A stretch of DNA of 64,000 bases from Ascoidea asiatica (Eukaryota; Ascomycota; Saccharomycetes; Ascoideales; Ascoideaceae). A model generated the notes under the pieces. The model was given only the letters and a program-made list of their open reading frames with translations, searched no databases and was not told where the DNA came from. Where the stretch lies: the NCBI GenBank assembly GCA_001600695.1, contig BCKQ01000012.1:316080-380079 (forward strand), written 5' to 3'. The number at the start of each line of letters is the position of its first letter. Within the stretch, counting starts at the first letter, position 1. Below are positions 19,641 through 31,668 of the stretch, in pieces. Both the position numbers and the translations under genes were made by a program.

Positions 19641-19964
19641 TTATTGGTCTCAAGTGTATCACCTGCATTTTTGTATCCTTTGTTATGGATCCGAGTGCAG
19701 TACCTCATTAAGCCTCACCATGCTTCCGTTGCTGCATGCTTTACGCAGTGCTGTTCCTGCTTCCGATGCTCTTCCAGTGTGGGGGACGCTGCCTGTGACT
19801 AATCTCTGGGCTATTATTGGCTGGATAGCGGTCGGATCTCCAGCTCATCTGCTTCCTCCACTTATCGACTTAATAGCTTGAATAGTTTAAATAACTTAAA
19901 TCACTTGCCGTAATAAATTCATTCAATTCAATAAATTCATTCAATTCATATTTTTGTAATTGGT
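19641..19964. promoter_or_regulatory. CCAAT (Hap2/3/4/5) sites upstream of CYB2
   Basis: TTATTGGT (19641-19648) and TAATTGGT (19957-19964) match the yeast HAP consensus TNATTGGT exactly. A third ATTGG core is at 19816-19820. They lie 340-660 bases upstream of CYB2, a gene activated by the HAP complex in S. cerevisiae. Occupancy is inferred. Confidence 0.5.
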
Positions 19965-20252
19965 TCGAAGATTTTAAATTCTTCTCCATGTCAATTTAAA
20001 AGTCACTTTTATTTATAATCCTTTGATCCATTTTAAAAATAATCCGTAAAATTCATTTATCCATTTAAAATACCTTTAAAAATATATCTTTCTATCGAAA
20101 TACTAAAATAAATATATATATTAATTATATATAATCTAACATATCTCTAATAATCTGTATATCCTTTTAACATTAAATAATCATTTCATTCAATCAATAT
20201 CAAACCCTCAATCAATACCAAACCCTCAATAAATTAATCAATCAATCAATTA

Positions 20253-20253
20253 A

Positions 20254-20289
<36 letters not shown>

Positions 20290-20290
20290 A
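20253..20290. repeat. AATA tetranucleotide array
   Basis: Roughly nine tandem AATA units immediately 5' of the CYB2 start, likely in the 5' UTR. Confidence 0.8.
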
Positions 20291-20303
20291 AAGTAATATA
20301 AAA

Positions 20304-21842
20304 ATGGTAAGTTTAAAAGAAATTAAAAAACATAATAATTTTAAAGATTGTTGGATAATTGTAAATAAAAAAGTTTTTGATGTAACTGAATTTTTACCAG
20401 AACATCCTGGTGGTCAAAAAATTATTTTAAGATTTGCTGGTAAAGATTCAACAAAAAAATTTCTTGAAATTCATCCATTTGATATTATTGAAAAATATTT
20501 ACCAGAAGATAAATTTAAAGGTTTTGTTGATGAAGTAAATGATAATAATAAAATAAAAGAAATCGATGATTCTAAAAAAGAAGAAGAACAAGATGAAGAA
20601 GAAGAAGAAGAGGAAGAAATTATTGATGAAGATGAATTGAAAAGATTGGATTTAATTAAAAGAAAACCATTATTAAGTCAAATTTATAATTTAAATGATT
20701 TTGAATATATTGCATCAAAAATTATGAAAAAACAAGCTTGGGCTTATTATTCTTCAGGTTCTGATGATGAAATAACTTTAAGAGAAAATCATTTAATTTA
20801 TCAAAGAATTTTTTTTAAACCAAGGATTTTAAAAAATGTTAAATTTATAAAATTTAATACAAAAATTTTAGGTTTTGATACATCATTACCAATTTATATT
20901 ACTGCAACTGCTTTAGGTAAATTAGGTCATAAAGATGGTGAAAAAGTTTTAACAAGATCATGTTTTAAAAATAATTTAATTCAAATGATTCCAACTTTAT
21001 CATCATGTTCATTTAATGAAATTATTAATGAAAAAGGTAATTTAAATCAAATTCAATTTTTTCAATTATATGTTAATTCAAATAGAAAAATTACTGAAAA
21101 TATTATAAAAGATTGTGAAAAAAATAATATCAAAGCAATTTTTGTTACTGTTGATGCTCCACAATTAGGTAGAAGAGAAAAAGATATGAGATCAAAATTT
21201 AATAATATATCTTCAATTCAAAAAGATATAAATGAAGAAAATATTGATAATTCTCAAGGTGCTGCAAGAGCAATATCTTCATTTATTGATACATCTTTAA
21301 ATTGGGATGATATTAAATGGCTTAAATCTATAACAAAATTACCAATAATTTTAAAAGGTATACAATGTGTTGAAGATGCAATAAAATCAATTGAATATAA
21401 TGTTGAAGGTATAGTAATTTCAAATCATGGTGGTAGACAATTAGAATTTTCAAGATCTTCTATTGAAATTTTAGAAGAATTAATACCAATTTTAAAAAAA
21501 AAAAATTTAGAAAATAAATTAGAAATTTTTATTGATGGTGGTATAAGAAGATCAACAGATATTTTAAAAGCAATTGCATTAGGTGCAAAAGCTGTTGGAA
21601 TTGGTAGACCATTTTTATATGCAATGAGTACATATGGTGAAAATGGTGTAAATAAAGCTATTCAAATTTTAAAAGATGAATTAATTATGAATATGAGATT
21701 ATTAGGTGTAAGAAATTTAAATGAATTAAATAGATCATATATTGATACAACAAATATTAAAAATAGATTCTCAAATGGTGATAATTTATTTAATCAAGTT
21801 TATGAACCACTTAAATTACCTGAATTTAAACCAAAATTATAA
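20304..21842 (+). CDS. CYB2: Flavocytochrome b2-type L-lactate dehydrogenase lacking a presequence
   Basis: The family oxidises L-lactate to pyruvate with FMN and passes electrons through a fused cytochrome b5 domain. The b5 domain (residues 1-80) has heme ligands H34 (in EHPGG) and H57. An acidic Glu-rich hinge follows (~93-115), then the FMN barrel. Catalytic positions are all present: Tyr148/149 (WAYYSSG), Y256 (QLYVN), D284 (TVDAPQLG), K351 (LKGIQ), H375 and R378 (NHGGRQ). The protein begins directly at the b5 domain, so the roughly 80-residue bipartite presequence that sends Cyb2 to the intermembrane space is absent. It ends in PKL, a permitted type 1 peroxisomal signal. A GTAAGT right after the ATG is part of codons M-V-S and not a splice site. 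Confidence 0.9.
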   Translation: MVSLKEIKKHNNFKDCWIIVNKKVFDVTEFLPEHPGGQKIILRFAGKDSTKKFLEIHPFDIIEKYLPEDKFKGFVDEVNDNNKIKEIDDSKKEEEQDEEEEEEEEIIDEDELKRLDLIKRKPLLSQIYNLNDFEYIASKIMKKQAWAYYSSGSDDEITLRENHLIYQRIFFKPRILKNVKFIKFNTKILGFDTSLPIYITATALGKLGHKDGEKVLTRSCFKNNLIQMIPTLSSCSFNEIINEKGNLNQIQFFQLYVNSNRKITENIIKDCEKNNIKAIFVTVDAPQLGRREKDMRSKFNNISSIQKDINEENIDNSQGAARAISSFIDTSLNWDDIKWLKSITKLPIILKGIQCVEDAIKSIEYNVEGIVISNHGGRQLEFSRSSIEILEELIPILKKKNLENKLEIFIDGGIRRSTDILKAIALGAKAVGIGRPFLYAMSTYGENGVNKAIQILKDELIMNMRLLGVRNLNELNRSYIDTTNIKNRFSNGDNLFNQVYEPLKLPEFKPKL

Positions 21843-22663
21843 TTACTTCTCATCATTTATCACTCACTCTCTATCTTAACTTATATGAAAAATATACAGT
21901 ATGTATATATATATATTTCATAAATAAAATCATCTTCTTTTTTTTTATCAATCTTATTCTCTATTGGATTATTTTATAAAATCCGATTAAAATTTCATAT
22001 TTTTTTAGAATTACATAATAAACAGACTATTGTTACGTAATCATCCGACATAGCCAAAAAAGCTTGTTTTAAGCCTGAGCGTGCGCTCGTGTGTGTTTGT
22101 ATGCTTTCTGGTACTCCTTTGTGCAGCTGTGTGCATTTTTTGTTTTTGTGGAAGAATTAAAATTTAAAAAAGTAAACAAAAACGAAAGCAAAAGTAATTC
22201 AAAGAAGAAAGAAACAAAGAAAGAATCAACAAATGACGAATAAAAGAAGTAAGCCACTGGCGAGGTGGTGGAAGTCTGACAAATAAAGAAGAAAAAAGAG
22301 AAGAAACCAGAGTTGAACTGAAATTGAGTGAGTTTTTCGACTTCTCCTTCAAATGAGTTTGAGAATGTTGCAAGTTTAGACTGAAATAAACATTAAAAAT
22401 ACTTTTAAAGTAAAGTGAAAAGCCTGACAGGTTATTTGGTTATCAACATTGCACAGCCATTTGAATCGGATACGAATTGAAATAAAGAAAGCTATTAGAA
22501 AAGTATAAGTATAAGTATAAGTATTAACCAAAATTCCATATCTCAATTTCTTTTTTAATTATTATTTCTCTTTCTCTTGGCACTGTTTTACTTCATAAAA
22601 ACAATTAACTATTATTTTAAATAGTAACTAATATAAACAGTATATAAATTACAATATAATAAA
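21843..22663. other. Intergenic CYB2 to first CYSTM gene
   Basis: No gene seen. It holds a TA run (21903-21917), a small palindrome GAGCG-TG-CGCTC (around 22078-22089) in a GT-rich patch, and an AAGTAT repeat (22500-22523). Confidence 0.5.
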
Positions 22664-22822
22664 ATGAGTTATCAACAACCACAATATGGATATGCTCAAG
22701 GTCCACCACAACCAATTTATGTTCAACAAGCTCCTCCACCAAAAGAAGATGATTGTTTAACTCAATGTATAAAATGTCTTTGTTGTTGTTTTTTATTTGA
22801 AGCTGTTTGTGATATGTGCTGA
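22664..22822 (+). CDS. CYSTM-family miniprotein, copy 1 (52 aa)
   Basis: A small tail-anchored-like protein of the cysteine-rich transmembrane (CYSTM) family, which in yeasts sits at the plasma membrane and is linked to stress and metal tolerance. It starts MSYQQPQYGYAQGPP, continues through a QAPPPKEDD linker, then the diagnostic Cys-rich hydrophobic C-terminus with CIKCLCCCFLFEAVCDMC. It is 52 codons. The start is the first ATG after an A-rich leader. The neighbour at 23671 is a sister copy of identical length. Confidence 0.85.
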   Translation: MSYQQPQYGYAQGPPQPIYVQQAPPPKEDDCLTQCIKCLCCCFLFEAVCDMC

Positions 22823-23670
22823 ATATTCAAGAATTAATTATTCAATTTCAATTTCAATCTACTCAATCTACTCAATAATCAAATTTTTTTTCAATTTTTA
22901 TCAATTCTATTCCTTCTACTTCTCTGCTTTTATCATAATAATATCATTCATAATAACTACTTATAATTTATATATTATATACAGTATCATATAAATTTAA
23001 TTAATACATAATTTTATTCTTATTTCAATTCTTAATCAGATTACTAATCGCTTACGTCAGCTTTTGTTTCAATTCAAAATGTCTTTCTTTTAAATTCTAA
23101 AAACGTTTTTATCCAAAAATATTGAAATATTGAGATTTATTATTGAAAATGGCTTTAATATTTCTATTTGCTTTGATATATTGAATTGAATTATATTGAA
23201 TTGAATTGAATTATCTTATTTGATCTAATATATAAACTATTCATTAATCCTAAATTATATTTCTTTATTATCTTTCTTTCGTTTGTTTAATATTCTTTAT
23301 CATTCATTCAAATTCAAATATATTTTAATTCACTCTAATTTCCAAGAAAGCCAAGATTCAAAAAGGGCTTATCATTACTTTTGTTTGTAATTTTATCTTC
23401 ACCTACTTAACAAAGTAAATAAACTAAATAAATTAAAAAGAAGTAAATATTGTCATACTGTATTTGTAATATATTTGTAAATATTCTTTAATATATTTAT
23501 ATATCTAATAATCCTTTTATATTCAATCATATACTATATCTAATAATATATCTAATCTTATATATAATCTTATATTCATTCAATCATTTTAAGATTCATT
23601 CAATCAAAGATCAATTAATCAATAATATATTCAAATAAATAATAGGTAAATAATAGATAAATAATAAATT
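22823..23670. other. Intergenic between the two CYSTM genes
   Basis: 848 AT-rich bases with no gene. A TTGAATTGAA-type repeat lies at 23170-23220. The last 200 bases are the leader and promoter of the second copy. Confidence 0.5.
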
Positions 23671-23829
23671 ATGTCTTATCCACCACCTCAAGGTCAATAT
23701 TATCCTCAACAACAACCAATATATATTCAACAAGCTCCTCAAAAAGAAGATGATGGTTGTTGTTGTAAATGTATAAAATTCTTATTATGTTGTTGGCTTT
23801 GTACTGAAGTTATGGATAATTGTTGTTAA
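23671..23829 (+). CDS. CYSTM-family miniprotein, copy 2 (52 aa)
   Basis: Same architecture and exact length as the copy at 22664. MSYPPPQGQYYPQQQ leads into a PIYIQQAPQKEDD linker close to copy 1's PIYVQQAPPPKEDD. The C-terminal membrane segment has GCCCKCIKFLLCCWLCTEVMDNCC. This copy has Trp in the core and a CC end. A tandem duplicate that has diverged mainly in its Cys spacing. Confidence 0.87.
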   Translation: MSYPPPQGQYYPQQQPIYIQQAPQKEDDGCCCKCIKFLLCCWLCTEVMDNCC

Positions 23830-24247
23830 TTAATTATTAATTATATAAATTATATAAACATATTATTAAAATTTAAATTAATATTATAATTAAATCAAAA
23901 TAATTCAAAAGAACTTAAAAGAAATTAAAAGAAAGTAAAAGAAATTAAAGAAATTAAAGAAATTGACAAGATTAAGAAATTGGGAAACTAAAAGAATAAT
24001 CAACAAAGCAATTAAATAGATAATTAAATAATTAATAAATAAACATATAAGCATATAAGCATATAAAAATATAAATAATAAAATGAAAATTGAAAAAAAA
24101 AAAAAAAGATATATATATAGTAAATATTTAATGTCCATATTGCGTGCCTAAAAAAAATTGAAATTTATTCAAAAAAAAAAAAAATAACAATATGATTGAA
24201 AAATTTTGTAATAGAATAAAATGAAAACTTAAAATAAAATTGAAATA
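23830..24247. other. Convergent intergenic region
   Basis: Purely A/T-rich 3' flank with a GAAATTAAA repeat (23920-23960), an AAGCATAT repeat (24046-24064) and A runs. No gene seen. Confidence 0.5.
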
Positions 24248-26288
24248 TTAAACTTTTTGATGCTTATTACCACCAAATAATCTTTTAAGTTTTTTCATTT
24301 TACCCTCACTTGATTCATTATTTTTTTCTTTTTTATTTTTATCTTTATCTTTTCCATTTAATTTACTCTTCGATTTTTTTTTATCCTTATTTTTCATCAT
24401 TTTTGTACTCTTTATTTCAACACTATTAACCGTAGTTGGTGCTGTATAATTAGAAGCATCACTACCATTACTAACATTTCGTAAATCCTTTTTCATCCCT
24501 ACTGGCTTTAGGTTATTATTATTGTTAATATTATTGTTGTTGTTGTTGACAATATTATTTGATGAAAAATTAATTCCTTCTTCAGATTCCAGATCTGAAT
24601 CTGCAAATCTTGATTTAAATGTACTCATTGGATTATATTCTTCTTCATTTTTAGATATTATTTCTTGTTTTGAATTATTAGGTGTATAATAGGTTTCCTG
24701 AAGTTCTTCTTGTCCTAATTGTTGTGATTCATATTCATTTGATCTTGGATCTCTTAATGACATTCTTTTAAATGCAATATTTTTTTGTTTATCCGGTCTA
24801 ACTTTTTCAAAACTACTCGATCTTATTAATGGTAATTCTGTCATTTTAGTACTAATAATTGGTTTTGTACTATATTTACGAGAATTAGATTTGGAATTTA
24901 TTGGTTCAATTGTTCTTACTGATTTTTTACCATTAATACTTGAATTTCTTTTAACTTTAATTTGACTTATTGTTCTTGTTTTCATTTTTGGATTTATTCT
25001 TGAACTCATTCTTGGTTTTATTTTATTTTTTAATGGTGAAGATTCAACTGATGAATAATTCATTTCATCATTTTCTTCTATTGGTACTGTTGGAGGAGAT
25101 ATTAAAGATGTAAAATTAATTTTTTTTTTTGAAACTGGTGAAGTTTCATTTGAACTTTTATTTTTTTCTAAAGTTTGAAAAGAATGAATTGTATTTCTAT
25201 TACGACCTCTTGATACTTTATCAACTTTTGATGTTGGTGGATTTGCTCTTAATGATAATAATCTTGGTTTTTGTTGAGTTTGATTTTCAGTTCCTCTTAA
25301 AGTTGTTAAAATTATTGCTTTAGGATTTGGACTTGTATTATTTGAATTATCTCTCATTGAAGTTCTAAAAGATGAAGATCTTGATCTTGTTTTTATAGTT
25401 GTAGATTTTGCACCAGGAGTTAAATTTGCATTTAATCTTGTATTTTCAGCTGTTGTTAAAGAAAGATAAGCATCAGTTGCAGGATTATTTTGAATTTGAA
25501 CTTGATTTTGATTTTGATTTTGATTTTGATTTTGATTTTGATTTTGTTTTGGTGTTGAATCAGAAATATTACTATGAATTGAAGAATTTGAATTTTTTAA
25601 AGCAGATTTTCTTTTATAATTTCCAACTTTTGCATTAGGTTTTTCATCACCTATTGAAATTATAATATCATCATTATCATCATCATTATAATTATTACTA
25701 TTATTATTTATAATTGGACTATTATTTTTACTATCTTTAGTTACAGTTAATATTGGAATTGCATTTGATTGACGAATATATTGAGCCATAGACAGTTTTG
25801 TATTATTTATATTTGTATCATTTATATTAGTTGAATCTTTTTTAATAAATTGTATTGGAGATGAAGGAACTTGATTATTTTCTTCAGTTGAAGTTTCACT
25901 TGGAATACCATCAGATCTTAAAGGAGTTGAAGGATTTTGAGATGAAGAAGATATTGAAATATTATTACTTGACTCATTTGAATTATTTGAATTATTTGAA
26001 TCATTTGAAGAAGGTTTAGAAGAAATTTGAGAAGAAATTATTGGAGCATTTTTTAAAGATTCTAAAGGAATATTTTTTGAATCTTCATTTGAATTTAAAT
26101 TTTCATTTAAAATTTCATTTACATTTTCATTTGAGATTTCAATTGAATTTGAATGAGCATCAGTAAATGAAGTTTTTGAACTATTTGTATTTGATTGTGA
26201 AGTTGAAAATTTCTCAATTGATTCCAGATTTTTATCATTAATTATTTCAGATTTTTGATTTTCAATAATTTTTTCATTCAAATTAGAT

Positions 26289-26319
<31 letters not shown>

Positions 26320-27907
26320 CATTATTATTATTATTATTAGAAGAAGAAATTATATCTTTTTTATTAATATTATCTTGATTAATAAGATCTTCATCATTTT
26401 CATCATCAATTTCTAAGATTTCTGCATTTGATTCAATTAAAGGTTCCAGTTCATTATCATCAATTTGATTATTATCAATAATTTGATTATTATTAATAAT
26501 TTGATCTATTGGAGAAGTTGAAGATGAAGAAATTATAGATTGTGGTTGTAATTGTTGTTGCTGTTGAATTGGAGGAGGAGGAGAACGAATTCTTGGATGT
26601 TTTTCTTTTGGATAAGATTCAACAGAAGTTTTATTTAAAGGTTCAATAATTTTATTAGTTGAAATTTCATTTGGTTGAATAATTTCAACTTTTGTATTAA
26701 ATTTTGGTCTTGGTTTATTATTATTATTGTTGTTGTTATTATTGTTGTTGTTATTTATGGAATTAAAATTTTTAGGTAAATGATTAGTTGGATTTGATAA
26801 ATTTGAACTTGAATTTGAATTTGAAGCAGAATGAGAATGAGCTTTAAATTTATTAAAACTTGGAGAAGATGGAGTTGATAATGAATTTCTAAATTTATTT
26901 TTATTAAAAGTATTAGTGGTGTTATTATTGTTGTTGCTATGATTTAAATTTTGAATAGATATAAAATTTAATGAATTACTTCTTGAATTATTTTTTGAAG
27001 TTGGTCTTGAATTTGATCTTGAAGATGGTCTTGAATTATTTGAAATTCTTTGAGATTTTATTATTGAATTTGTTCTTTGAATTGATTTATTATATTCTAA
27101 TTCAGGAATTTCAATTAATTGTAAACCAGAAGAAGTTGGTACATATTTTCTAATCATTTTAATTTTTTTTTCATTATTATTGTTATTCATATTGTTATGA
27201 TTATGATTATGATTATGATTATGTATATGATTATCATTTTGAATATTATTATCTATATTATTACCATCAATTTTAGATAATAATTTAATTTCATTTTTTG
27301 GATATTTTGTCATTGAATTTTTTTTTATTATTTGATTTTTATTATTAATGTTATTAGTGTTATTAATATTATTAATATTATTAATATTTGTTTCTGAGAA
27401 GGATACTTTTGTTGGAGGAGGTTTATAATTTGATGGATCTTTTATAAGCGCTGATTTTTTAGGAGATTTTAATAAAATATTATCATCATCTTTATCATTA
27501 ATTTGATTGGGTTGATTATTTTGACTTATTTGATTATCTTGAGAGATTTTATGATTATTGTTATTATGATTAATGTTATTGTTATTGATATTATTGTTAT
27601 TTTTATTATTTGCGAGAATGAAATAATTGGATGTATTTGGTAAACTATTATATCTTTTATGAGATATATTATTATTATTATTATTATTATTTAAATCATT
27701 TATATTCCTCACTTTATTTATATTATTTATATTATTTATGTTATTATTAGGTATATTTTTTTTACCAATTGCATTTGCAGCAGCTAAAGCATTTTTATCA
27801 ATTTTTTTAAAATTAAAATTTTCTTTAATTAATTTATTTACACCAGTATAAGATTCTAAATTTGAATTTTTATTTTTTTTATTATTATTAAATGAAAAAA
27901 CACCCAT
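24248..27907 (-). CDS. Large low-complexity protein, possibly Epo1/eisosome-type cortical protein
   Basis: 1219 residues, mostly disordered Asn/Ser with poly-Asn, HN repeats and a QN repeat. It is not securely recognised. Ordered-looking islands are: an N-terminal LIKENFNFKKIDKNALAAA stretch; KKSALIKDPSNYKPPPTKVSF; RKYVPTSSGLQLIEIPELEY with following Ser/Arg motifs; MAQYIRQSNAIPILTV; DAYLSLTTAENTRLNANL; and KRMSLRDPRS. The C-terminus is strongly basic (MKKLKRLFGGNKHQKV), as in membrane-binding tails. A 'KYVP..GL..IEIP' motif and AAA segment recall yeast cortical proteins such as Epo1, but I rely on memory for this and give low weight. No transmembrane segment. A serine-rich phosphoprotein at the cortex is my best guess. 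Confidence 0.75.
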
Positions 27908-28711
27908 ATTTGATTAAATTTATATTTATATTTATATTTATATTTATATATTATATATATATATATATATATATTTATGATAGATAATATTTGAATATCT
28001 ATAGTATATTTTTTTTAGTTTGCTATTAGACCAAAATGAGACAAGAGAAAATAAAGATTAGCGGATTTGATAAGATGAATAACTAATGACAAGGGTAATG
28101 ATTAAGAATATGATTATTATATTATATTATATTGAATTTTTATTTGATTAGTTCTTAGATATTAGTTTTTGATGGATTAAATATATATATATTTAATGGA
28201 TAAATAGATAAATAAATAAGTACAAAAGATAGTAAACAGATAGTAAATAAGTAAATTAGTAAATAAAAGAGTGAAATGCAGTGAAATTGAAGGTGAAATT
28301 GATAAATAAAGGCAAAAAGAATTGGCATTTAACATTTGGTGTTTATTTTGTTTATTTTACTTTATTCTTTATTCTTTAGTACTGAGTGCTAGCAGTGGCA
28401 GTGGCTCTCGTCTACCACCGCGGTGGCACTGCTGGGCTTGCAACACCCGCCATTGGCATTTGAAGAAGCACGGGCGAGTACCGTGGTAGTGGTAGTAAAA
28501 GATGGAGATTACGTAAGTGGTTATAAAACCGTATTCACGTGCATGCTTTATCACATGACTGGTTTAAATCCAATTATATGGTACTTCAATCATCGTATAA
28601 CTTTACTCATCTCTCGAACTCAAAATAATTATTCATTTCTCTTGACTTTGATTTGAGATTTGAAAGCAATTGAATAAAACCTTCAAAAACAACTTATTCA
28701 ACTTATTCAAC
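27908..28711. promoter_or_regulatory. Promoter region of the 1219-aa protein gene, with GC island
   Basis: Just upstream of the start (27908-27975) is a TTTATA/TA array. 28385-28500 is GC-rich and holds a nested palindrome (separate entry), an ATTGG (CCAAT) box at about 28452-28456, and CACGTG near 28536-28541. The short open frames here are by-products of composition. Confidence 0.45.
28391..28433. promoter_or_regulatory. Nested palindrome centred on CCACCGCGGTGG
   Basis: A perfect 12-base palindrome CCACCGCGGTGG (28415-28426) is flanked by AGCAGTG (28391-28397) and its inverse CACTGCT (28427-28433). The CCGCGG core is the arrangement bound by zinc-cluster dimers such as Pdr1/Pdr3. Function inferred. 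Confidence 0.45.
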
Positions 28712-29803
<1,092 letters not shown>

Positions 29804-29971
29804 ATGCCAAGTGATAAAAGGAAAATAGATCAAATTAATGATCAAAATCAAAAAAATACTTCAATATTATCAATTTCTGATTATATTTCATCTCCATCTT
29901 TTGTTATTGGAAATTTCTTTAATGGTTTTAAATCTTCAAATAATGCTCAATTTAAATTTTATTCAAATAAT

Positions 29972-30009
<38 letters not shown>

Positions 30010-30247
30010 ATCAAATAAAAAAAAATCAATTAAATCAAATAATGTATTAAAATCAAATTTATTATTTGGTGATGATTCAAATTTAAAATTTAAATCAATA
30101 GAATCTGATAATCAATTAAATAATTATTCAATTGCAATTTTTGATAAATTAACTAAAAAAATTAAAATTTATAATAAAATTCCATTAGAATCAATTCAAA
30201 TTAATTCAAATTCAAATTTTAATTCAAATTCAAATGAAATAGATTCA

Positions 30248-30284
<37 letters not shown>

Positions 30285-31240
30285 TTCCAAAATTTAATCA
30301 AAAAAATATAAAAATTACTGATCAAAGAACAAAATTAGGTAAAAGTTTTGGTACAAAAAAAGCAAAAAAAATTATTGATGATATTGAAAGAAATAAAATT
30401 GATACAAATGATATTGAAAATGATTTAAAAATTGATATTATTGATAATATTAATAATTTAACAAAAAATTTACCAACAAGAGAAATTTTAATTAATGAAT
30501 TAAATCAAAATTCAAGACCAATACCAAATTTTAATTTAAATGCAAAAATTGTTGATGAAATTTATCCAATTTATTCAATTTTATCAAAAAAAGAATATGA
30601 TATTATTAGAATTAATCAATTTTTAAAAAATGATATAAATGATAATGAAAAATTAGATTTATTACCTTTTAAAGATTCATTTTATTTAAAAAATTTTTTA
30701 AAAAATTTAAATTCAGATACTTTAGAAATTTCAATGAATAATCAAATTAAAAATTTTAAATTATTAAATTATTTATCACTTTTATTATGTTTTTATAATA
30801 ATAGAAATAGAATTTATTCAAAACAAAAATTTATTGATTTTTTAAATAATCAACCTTCAGAAATTTTAATTGATAATCTTTTACAAAATTTTACAAGTAA
30901 TAAAATTACTGATTTTGGTAAATCAAAAGAAAAATCATTTTTTATTGATCCACATAATGAAGATAAATTAGCTTGTTATATAATTGTATTAATTTTACAT
31001 TTAGAAAATTTTAAAATTAAAGTAAGTCCATTGGCAAATGAATTATCTTTAAAACCTTCAAGATTAGTAATTTTATTAAGAAATCTTGGTTGTGTTGTAA
31101 AATTTCCAACAATTTCAGAAGCTGAATTATTAAAAATTCCAAAAGAATCAATAAAATCAACTCAAATTGCTGTTTTAAAGGCTCCATTGAAATTACCTCC
31201 AATGACAAAAAGAGCTCGTCGTACTGCTACTCGTAGATAA
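29804..31240 (+). CDS. RPA49: RNA polymerase I subunit A49
   Basis: A49 pairs with A34.5 on RNA polymerase I and, through its C-terminal tandem winged helix, helps initiation and elongation of rRNA transcription. The N-terminal dimerisation half has YISSPSFVIGNFFNGF and the 'IYNKIPLESIQI' strand, but is broken by two poly-Asn inserts. The linker has TDQRTKLGKSFGTKKAKKII, typical of the family. The tandem winged helix spans about residues 220-455, ending in KVSPLANELSLKPSRLVILL, RNLGC and the APLKLPP motif. The last residues are a basic tail, KRARRTATRR. 478 residues (S. cerevisiae 415). Confidence 0.92.
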
Positions 31241-31668
31241 TCATAATCTCATCTCCTATATATTCTTATATATATCCTTATATATCTATATAACTTCATA
31301 ACTTCATATATCATTATATATTCATCTACATTATTCCACAAAACAATTCATAAATTATCTTAATTTACCATTAATATCAAAATAGGGAAATCCGCTTCCG
31401 CTTATATAAGGATTTACATAATTACCATACTAATTCTTAATGTTGCATCCAACGTTTATAGAAGTTCTTTTTCCGTGGGCACGGAAATGTTTTTGAAATT
31501 TTTAATTAAATTTAATACAGAAAATTTTTTCAAATTGAACGAGAAATTTTGAAATTGAAATTGAAATTGAGAAATAAAGACAAAATTGAGTTGAATTCAA
31601 TAAAGTAATAAGAAAAGAAACTTAAACTTAATTATTTTCATAAAAATTCATAATATATAATCATAAAA
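31241..31668. promoter_or_regulatory. Intergenic RPA49-SSZ1, SSZ1 promoter
   Basis: No gene. A TATATAAG box lies around 31405-31410 and a perfect 8-base-arm palindrome at 31470-31487. A GAAATT repeat sits near 31551-31575. Confidence 0.45.
31470..31487. promoter_or_regulatory. Perfect palindrome TTTCCGTG-GG-CACGGAAA upstream of SSZ1
   Basis: Eight-base arms with a two-base centre, about 180 bases before the SSZ1 start. It presents CCG and CGG triplets six bases apart, the pattern of a dimeric zinc-cluster activator site. No matching site is named here; the factor is unknown. Confidence 0.5.

Larger units (their letters stand above)
18760..20303. promoter_or_regulatory. Long divergent promoter of the Cys/His-rich gene and CYB2
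   Basis: This 1.5-kb gene-free region has three parts. 18790-18830 carries a GAAATT repeat and 18960-19030 a TCTAAGA repeat. 19380-19880 is GC-balanced, with a GC-rich core at 19430-19510. The rest is AT-rich with an AATA array (20253-20290) just before CYB2. An open frame at 19615-19881 has no domain and is rejected. Confidence 0.5.

Noticed and set aside
19615-19881. 88-codon frame in the GC-balanced block before CYB2
   Set aside because: The frame follows base composition and stops; no recognisable motif.
20304-20312. GTAAGT directly after the CYB2 ATG as a 5' splice site
   Set aside because: The sequence continues as an unbroken cytochrome b5 domain, so it is coding.
25408-25638. Antisense frame of alternating Asp/Phe
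   Set aside because: Mirror of the Gln/Asn repeat in the 1219-residue gene.
28369-28656. Open frames on both strands over the GC island
   Set aside because: Opposite-strand overlapping frames created by a palindromic GC-rich segment.
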